Part shown: piece by piece, positions 6,742 through 10,546 of the stretch
Position numbering within the stretch: position 1 is the first letter of the stretch
How the letters are laid out: every line of letters starts with the position of its first letter
Origin: Pseudomonadota bacterium
Lineage (GTDB): Bacteria > Pseudomonadota > Alphaproteobacteria > Paracaedibacterales > CAIULA01
Length of the DNA: 10,546 bases
Direction of reading: 5' to 3'
Assembly: GCA_021804455.1 (NCBI GenBank)
Contig: JAJZHT010000032.1
Location: 1 to 10,546 of the forward strand
The notes under the pieces: generated by a model
What the model was told of the DNA's origin: nothing
Seen by the model: the letters and a program-made list of their open reading frames with translations, nothing else
Databases searched by the model: none
Position numbers and translations under genes: made by a program

Positions 6742-7040
6742 GTTCATGAAAAAAGATATCATAGAATTTTTACCCTGTTGATGAATTTGCGAGTGGCTTT
6801 GATACCAAGAGTTTTTATTGTTCTGGCTGTTTTACTCTATTCTCTTCTGTCTTCAGGGCAAGGCATTGGCTCTATCGATGCGACATCTTTAGCCGTCTGT
6901 CATCCAAAAAGAATTCCTCAAACAGGGTATTCAAAGGTCTAGCGGCTCTTGGTAAAACCACAAAAGGGTGATTCTTCGGATTCAAGCTTCATGCCCTTAT
7001 CGATGTGAAAGGAAATTATGATTTCCCTAAAATTTAATCC
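6742..7040 (+). pseudogene. IS982-family transposase remnant
   Basis: Two overlapping frames give a recognisable middle section of an IS982-type DDE transposase. The first reads ALIPRVFIVLAVLL, then SIDATSLAVCHPKRI, which contains the first catalytic Asp, and stops at TAG 6940. The second, shifted by one base from about 6927, reads VFKGLAALGKTTKG, a TGA at 6969 where the family has Trp, then FFGFKLHALIDVKGN before a stop at 7035. The N-terminus, the C-terminal catalytic residues and recognisable terminal inverted repeats are missing. It is therefore inactive: truncated at both ends, frameshifted and carrying a nonsense codon. It runs directly into an IS110-like fragment, so one element probably inserted into or recombined with the other. 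Confidence 0.75.
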
Positions 7041-7280
7041 ATAACTCAAGTTCTTAGAGAATCGGTAGCTTTGCTGGAAAGCATTCCTGGTATTGGGTTG
7101 ACTATAGTGTTTAGCCTTTTGGGTGAGTTGCCTAATGTGAGGACTTTATCGAAGAGGGGTTCCAAGATTTTACGAAAGCTTTTGTACCTCACGACTATGA
7201 CAATGCGACACAAACCTTCGTTGAAAGAGTTTGCTCAAAGGTTGAAAGACAAAGGGAAAGTCTCATGGTGATCATTAATG
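7041..7280 (+). pseudogene. IS110-family transposase C-terminal remnant
   Basis: The frame after the stop at 7035 reads LLESIPGIGLTIVFSLLGEL, matching the helix-hairpin-helix region at the start of the IS110/IS1111 C-terminal transposase domain. KILRKLLYLTTMTMRHKPSL and KEFAQRLKDKGK follow, the conserved end of that domain. Between them roughly 25 residues usually present (the segment with the conserved Ser) appear to be deleted. The frame ends at TGA 7269, while a shifted frame continues briefly as MVIIN before similarity ends. There is no N-terminal DEDD domain. The TTG at 7071 is not a real start. The fragment is inactive and marks past mobile-element activity at the edge of the accessory region. 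Confidence 0.78.
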
Positions 7281-7344
7281 GAGATCCAGGATTTACTTTT
7301 TTTAATTGCTCATCTTATAAGAAAAATAAGTTACTTTTATGAAT

Positions 7345-7366
7345 AATTAAGAAATAAACCTTAATT
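7345..7366 (-). terminator. AT-rich inverted repeat at the 3' end of the secreted-protein gene
   Basis: AATTAAG (7345-7351) and CTTAATT (7360-7366) are perfectly complementary with an 8-base spacer, and the repeat straddles the TAA that ends the downstream frame of the minus-strand gene. The stem has only one G-C pair and no U-run, so termination is doubtful. Confidence 0.25.
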
Positions 7367-7899
7367 TTCTCCAGAAAATTGAAGTAAATGATTCATTTGT
7401 AAGGTCAAAGCAGAGAGGTCTTCATGATCAATAAGAGATTGAACTACGCTTTTTCTTAGTTTTTGACGAGCACTTGCCAATAATTCTTCTAAATTATATT
7501 TTTTTCATCTTCTGATTGAATATTTGAAATACGCCTAAAAAACGTAGGGCGCGATAACATCGAATACAGCAAAGGTTTTAAAGTATTTTTAACAGCAGAA
7601 GGATTAAGATTAATAAATTCCAAATAAATCGACACCTTGGATGTTGTTGTTTTTTCTGAGATAGTATCACAAAAATCTCGAATTTTTCCTTCTAAATCCT
7701 CTGCTGTAACGAAGGTATAGTCTTTGCCGGGTTTTTCTCTACCAAAACTAACCGTTACATCACTGACAGTTCCCTTAAACCTTTCATCAGAATCAATTCC
7801 GGTATAGAAACGGAGTGTCTGCTTGATAAAAGCCGCCTCAGTACTAACAACCCATAAGATCCAAAAGACAACACCGTTTAATAAAATCTTTTTAACCAT
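7361..7899 (-). CDS. Small predicted secreted protein, interrupted by a frame change
   Basis: I do not recognise the family. The ATG at 7899 opens with MVKKILLNGVVFWILWVVSTEAAF, a basic start, a hydrophobic core and a plausible signal-peptidase site after EAA or TEA, so export is likely. The mature part is mixed alpha/beta with a Gly- and Lys-rich middle. The zero frame ends after 136 residues at TAG 7489, directly after a run of seven A (complement of 7499-7505). Moving one base back at that run opens a frame of 46 more codons (KYNLEELLASARQKL, then VVQSLIDHEDLSAL), ending at TAA 7361. This extension looks like genuine helical protein, for a total of about 179 residues. The interruption may be a mutation, a -1 slippage site or a sequencing error. 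The Shine-Dalgarno is weak. Confidence 0.6.
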
Positions 7900-7996
7900 G
7901 CATCTTATACAACCCTATTTTCTCCCTTATTCGTAAAGTGTTACCTATATTAAAGCCATTTTCAATTTCAATGTTATCAGGTTAGACTTGCAATAA

Positions 7997-8716
7997 AAGC
8001 GGCTCATTTATCAAATGTTAGCCGCAGGCATGATTGCAGTTCCCACTTTCCCACCTAATAGTTCAGGGAAATTGGATCGGTTAAAATCTATAAAGAATGA
8101 TAGCTCTGCAAAATATATTCTTTGTTCTAAATCGTTAGCTATTGATCTAACATCCCTTACCTTAAATCGGGAACACATTATCTATATAGAAGATCTAATT
8201 TCCTTAAAAACAACGCTAGAAGTAAGCCCAGCCCCAAATGTAATAAGGTCAGGGGAGATTGCATTCTTACAATATACATCTGGATCAACCGGTTCACCAA
8301 AAGGTGTTTGTGTATCTCACGGGAATATTATTAACAACTTAAGTCTTATACAAAATGTAGTCCAGACATCTGTCCCTGATGATAAACAAACATTAGTAAG
8401 CTGGCTTCCCCCTTATCATGACATGGGGTTGATTTTTGGGATTTTATTCCCACTTTTTAAAGGGGTTAAATGCCATTTTATGGCCCCTCAATCTTTTATA
8501 AAATCGCCTTATAAGTGGCTAAAGTTAATATCTGATACAAAAGCAACCATTACGGGTGCACCAAATTTTGCGTTTGACTTATGTACTTATGGAATTCCTA
8601 GTGAAAAACTTTCGTCACTAAATCTTAGTTCCTTACAAGCAATATTTAATGGAGCAGAACCTGTACACTTAAAAACTCTGGATCTATTTTTAGAGAAATT
8701 TTCTCAAAAAATGTAA
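7997..8716 (+). pseudogene. Fatty acyl-AMP ligase (FAAL), internal fragment
   Basis: FAALs activate fatty acids as acyl-adenylates and pass them to acyl carrier proteins, often starting lipopeptide or polyketide assembly. The frame shows AGMIAVPTFPP, the P-loop-like YTSGSTGSPKG (87-97 from the ATG at 8015), the FAAL-typical WLPPYHDMGLI (130-140), GAPNFAFDLC (181-190) and NGAEP (212-216). These place it in FAALs rather than acyl-CoA synthetases. About 70 N-terminal residues are missing: a stop (TAA 7994) lies just before the similarity. The protein ends at TAA 8714 soon after NGAEP, so the rest of the large subdomain and the C-terminal domain are lost. One extra base in the A-run at 8706-8711 would extend it only to KNVKAFF. 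It cannot be an active enzyme as read. A second FAAL start lies at 10401. Confidence 0.82.
7999..8025. repeat. Imperfect palindrome at the FAAL fragment break point
   Basis: GCGGCT (7999-8004) and AGCCGC (8020-8025) form a 6-bp inverted repeat with further ATTT/AAAT pairing inside. It sits where the FAAL similarity begins and covers the only ATG (8015), so it may mark a recombination or deletion junction. Chance is possible. Confidence 0.3.
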
Positions 8717-8731
8717 AAGCCTTTTTTTGAG
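8703..8731 (+). repeat. A-run/T-run inverted repeat after the FAAL fragment
   Basis: CTCAAAAAA (8703-8711) and TTTTTTGAG (8723-8731) are complementary over 9 bp, flanking an 11-base spacer with the FAAL stop. It resembles an AT-rich terminator but lacks a GC stem, and it overlaps the start of the next reading frame. Confidence 0.3.
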
Positions 8732-8986
8732 TAAAGAACTTGCGCTTGTTAAAAGAGAAGCTCAAAAGGACGGTGTTCCACTAGTATTATCTTGTGAGGC
8801 GGATAATATACGGACATCTATCCGTGAGGCTGTTTCTCTTGTGTTAAATCAGGATTTATCGGAAAATTTTTTCGAAAGCTTACCAACTTTCCTCTGGAAA
8901 AAGATGCTTACCCAGAGCTCTTTCCTTGGGTGGAAAATGAAACCAAAAGGCTTTTAATGAAGCAAAAAAGTTTTATACCTTCTTGA
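8727..8986 (+). pseudogene. Unassigned coding fragment with a frame change at a T-run
   Basis: The TTG at 8727 is a nominal start only. The frame reads SKELALVKREAQKDGVPLVL, then IREAVSLVLNQDL, and in the zero frame ends at TAA 8955 with an unconvincing tail. Shifting back one base at the run of six T (8867-8872) gives a better continuation, FFRKLTNFPLEKDAYPELF then WVENETKRLLMKQ, ending at TGA 8984. This suggests that one T has been lost. I do not recognise the protein. KELALVKREAQKD and IREAVS are faintly like the C-terminal region of FAALs, so this may be the tail of the preceding broken FAAL after an internal deletion. No Shine-Dalgarno is visible and it is probably not expressed as an independent protein. 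Confidence 0.4.
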
Positions 8987-8991
8987 GAAGG
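8978..8991. repeat. Short perfect palindrome CCTTCT-TG-AGAAGG
   Basis: A 6-bp perfect inverted repeat with a 2-base centre lies at the stop of the preceding fragment and 53 bases before the dehydratase gene. It could be a small hairpin or operator half-sites; it is short enough to be chance. Confidence 0.25.
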
Positions 8992-9044
8992 GATTCCTCG
9001 ATTTTAAATGTTAGGTAGAAATTGCTTTTAGTGAGGAAAGTTTT

Positions 9045-9390
9045 ATGGAAAATTATTATGTATGCTTGCAGAATAAAACTTACACTCCCTGTCAGGGTGG
9101 TGTACCTCTATTAGCTTCTAGTGAGGTCGTTTGCAATGGAATTGGGAAACGGTTGGAGTTTAAACAAAGTAGGGCAACTTTATAAAATATATTATTTTGA
9201 TGATTTTCAGGAAGCTATGAATTTTGCCAATAGAATTGCTGAAGTTTCGGAACAAGAGAGGCATCACCCAGATTTAAAAATCACATGGGGAAAATGTGAA
9301 GTTGAGATGTGGACTCATAAGATTAATGATTTAACAGAAAGTGACTTTATTCTCGCAGCAAAAATTGAGGCCCTTTCTGGAAAAAGCTGA
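9045..9390 (+). pseudogene. Pterin-4a-carbinolamine dehydratase, split by a frame change
   Basis: This family dehydrates 4a-hydroxytetrahydropterin, recycling the cofactor of aromatic amino-acid hydroxylases. The ATG at 9045, behind a good GAGGAAAG, begins MENYYVCLQNKTYTPCQGG and VPLLASSE, the typical N-terminal helix and CxGGVP region, but that frame runs to a stop after 42 residues. The main domain is in the +1 frame: [10 protein letters not shown], the active-site [11 protein letters not shown] and W-T-H-K followed by LTESDF, ending at 9390. One base appears to have been gained (or two lost) between about 9115 and 9135. A shortened protein of 84 residues could start at the ATG at 9136, with GAGG 9 bases upstream, keeping all catalytic residues. 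It may be a pseudogene, a truncated functional gene or an assembly error. No hydroxylase gene is nearby. Confidence 0.75.
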
Positions 9391-9440
9391 GATGCTTATA
9401 TAGGATGATCTTTTGGTTAATACAATAAAAGGAGTAATTG

Positions 9441-10328
9441 ATGAAGTTTTCTAAAATTCTATTTTTTTCTTTAGGGCTTTTTTTTGCTGGGTTCTGGTAT
9501 TTATGGCCTAGCAATATTTCTAAAATAGTGACTATCACATCTTTTAATGCTGCCCCGGAATTAGTATCTCCCCCTATGAAGGATAGTGCGACTCTCCTTT
9601 ATATATTTGATGTGGATGAAACCCTGATTACATATAAAGATCTACTCCTAAGAGAGGATAACAGAGAATCCTCGGAAGGTAAAAAACTTCAGAGCTATTT
9701 TAACGAAAATTGCAAAAAGCCTAATGATGCAGCGTATGGGCAATATATTTGGAGCCAAATTTTTCTCCAAGCACATAAAATTTTAATCGAACCCGAAGTT
9801 AAAAATATTATTGCACGGCTTCAAAAACAGGGGGTCTTTGTTATAGGCCTGACACGATTACTTACCGGAAAATTTGGGTCTATCCCGCGTCTTGAAGACT
9901 GGCGTTACGCGCAATTGGTTTCCTTTGATATTGATTTTTCTAAGACCTCGCCTTTAAGTAATTTCGTATTTAAAGAGCTAGAATCAAAGGAAGCTAAGCA
10001 CCCGATCCTTTTTAAAGGGATCTTATTAACGGACCATTATTCCAAGAAAGAAACGCTTCAGAGGTTTCTTAAGGAATTTAAATTGGTCAAAGGCTATCTT
10101 CCAAAGAAAATCATTTATATGGATGACACACTTTCTTATTTGGAGGAGGTGCAAGACTTATGTAAATCTTTGGGGATTGGTTTTATTGGTTATCATTACC
10201 TAGGGTCAAAATCCCTTCCAGGAAAATTTAATCTTGAGCTTGCCAAAGAGCAAATTAACCACTTGCTCACCCAGGAGGCCTGGATTAGTGACGCTCAAGC
10301 AGGTGAAATCCTGGAAAGGACTAAATAA
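9441..10328 (+). CDS. Exported HAD-superfamily protein, DUF2608 type
   Basis: The ATG at 9441 has AAAGGAG 6 bases upstream; the TTG at 9438 is too close to it. The 295-residue protein opens with MKFSKILFFSLGLFFAGFWY, a signal peptide or single N-terminal membrane anchor, so the enzyme part should lie in the periplasm. The HAD motifs are I, IFDVDETL with nucleophile D57 and D59 (DxDxT 57-61); II, Thr138 in VIGLTR; a candidate Lys in HYSKKETL (199-206); and IV, IIYMDDTLSYLEEV (224-237). This layout with FIGYHY near the end fits DUF2608, a group of uncharacterised predicted phosphatases I associate with intracellular bacteria. The substrate is unknown. It is the only clearly intact gene in the accessory half, apart from the FAAL start downstream. 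Confidence 0.8.
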   Translation: MKFSKILFFSLGLFFAGFWYLWPSNISKIVTITSFNAAPELVSPPMKDSATLLYIFDVDETLITYKDLLLREDNRESSEGKKLQSYFNENCKKPNDAAYGQYIWSQIFLQAHKILIEPEVKNIIARLQKQGVFVIGLTRLLTGKFGSIPRLEDWRYAQLVSFDIDFSKTSPLSNFVFKELESKEAKHPILFKGILLTDHYSKKETLQRFLKEFKLVKGYLPKKIIYMDDTLSYLEEVQDLCKSLGIGFIGYHYLGSKSLPGKFNLELAKEQINHLLTQEAWISDAQAGEILERTK

Positions 10329-10348
10329 TGATTAAGGCAATAAAGAGT

Positions 10349-10368
10349 CTGAATATAGAGATATTCAG
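10349..10368. promoter_or_regulatory. Perfect palindrome upstream of the second FAAL
   Basis: CTGAATAT (10349-10356) and ATATTCAG (10361-10368) flank AGAG, a perfect 8-bp inverted repeat 32 bases before the FAAL ATG. No U-run follows, so it is more like an operator or a leader hairpin than a terminator. The regulator, if any, is not in the window. Confidence 0.45.
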
Positions 10369-10400
10369 GGAAATATGTTCTAAGGGATAGAGAGTTAAGA

Positions 10401-10546
10401 ATGATATCCAATTGCCCCGACTCAATTTTAGATTCTTTATTAGCTAATGCTACCAATCAACCAATTGAGCCAGCCTATACCTTTTATGCGGCGGATAATG
10501 TTTCGTCTGAAATAAATTTCCAGCAATTAAAAGAAAAAGTAGATAG
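10401..10546 (+). CDS. Probable fatty acyl-AMP ligase, N-terminus (runs off the window)
   Basis: From the ATG at 10401 the frame stays open for 48 codons to the window end. It reads MISNCPDSILDSLLANATNQ, then PIEPAYTFYA and INFQQLKEKVD. This pattern (a short helix 'DSLLANATNQP', then 'AYTF', then a polar turn and a 'xxFxxLxxKV' helix) is what adenylate-forming enzymes, especially FAALs, show in their first 50 residues. The upstream FAAL fragment lacks exactly this part. The assignment rests on this N-terminal resemblance and on the neighbouring fragment, because the catalytic motifs lie outside the window. The ribosome binding site is weak (GAGAG about 8 bases before the ATG). A small palindrome lies just upstream. 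Confidence 0.55.
   Translation, partial: MISNCPDSILDSLLANATNQPIEPAYTFYAADNVSSEINFQQLKEKVD

Noticed and set aside
6300..7300. CRISPR array or tandem repeats in the gene-poor region
   Set aside because: No regularly spaced direct repeats were found; the structure is isolated inverted repeats and transposase scars.
8703..8731. Classical Rho-independent terminator after the FAAL fragment
   Set aside because: The stem is nearly all A-T pairs, with no GC core, and it overlaps the next coding-like frame. Kept only as an inverted repeat.
10328..10390. 20-codon frame starting at the ATG that overlaps the DUF2608 stop (TAATG)
   Set aside because: The stop-start overlap suggests coupling, but the peptide is very short, contains the palindrome and matches nothing known. 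It is probably leader sequence.

Overview
The window looks like a piece of an AT-rich alphaproteobacterial chromosome, most likely from a host-associated lineage such as the Holosporales/Caedibacter-type protist endosymbionts. That placement is inferred from three things: the core genes (a single-cysteine DksA, a short class II CCA-adding enzyme, and the divergent ubiG/lysC pair common in Alphaproteobacteria), the degraded insertion sequences, and a DUF2608 protein, a family I know mainly from intracellular bacteria. No rRNA, tRNA or CRISPR array was seen.

The left part (1 to about 6300) is an ordinary, intact housekeeping region. It starts with the 3' end of an outer-membrane beta-barrel gene and its hairpin terminator. 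A minus-strand pair follows, rpiB then the CCA-adding enzyme, with overlapping ends. dksA lies divergently on the plus strand. ubiG (minus) converges on dksA across a 260-base spacer crowded with inverted repeats. lysC is divergent from ubiG and overlaps by 19 bases a gene for an FMN-dependent nitronate monooxygenase/FabK-like enzyme.

The right part (about 6300 to 10546) is accessory DNA with clear decay. It opens with about 440 bases of gene-free, hairpin-rich sequence. Next come two fused transposase remnants, one IS982-like and one IS110-like. A minus-strand gene for a small secreted protein follows, broken at a run of seven A. Then come an internal fragment of a fatty acyl-AMP ligase (FAAL), a short unassigned coding fragment that changes frame at a run of six T, and a pterin-4a-carbinolamine dehydratase gene split by a frame change. 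The region ends with an intact exported HAD-like DUF2608 protein and, after a perfect 8-bp palindrome, the first 48 codons of what looks like a second, possibly intact, FAAL that runs off the window.

The most interesting points are the FAAL locus (a broken copy upstream and a fresh N-terminus downstream, with a palindrome in its leader) and the cluster of single-base frame breaks in the accessory half, several of them at homopolymers. The breaks could be pseudogene decay, homopolymer switching or slippage, or sequencing error. The sequence alone cannot separate these.
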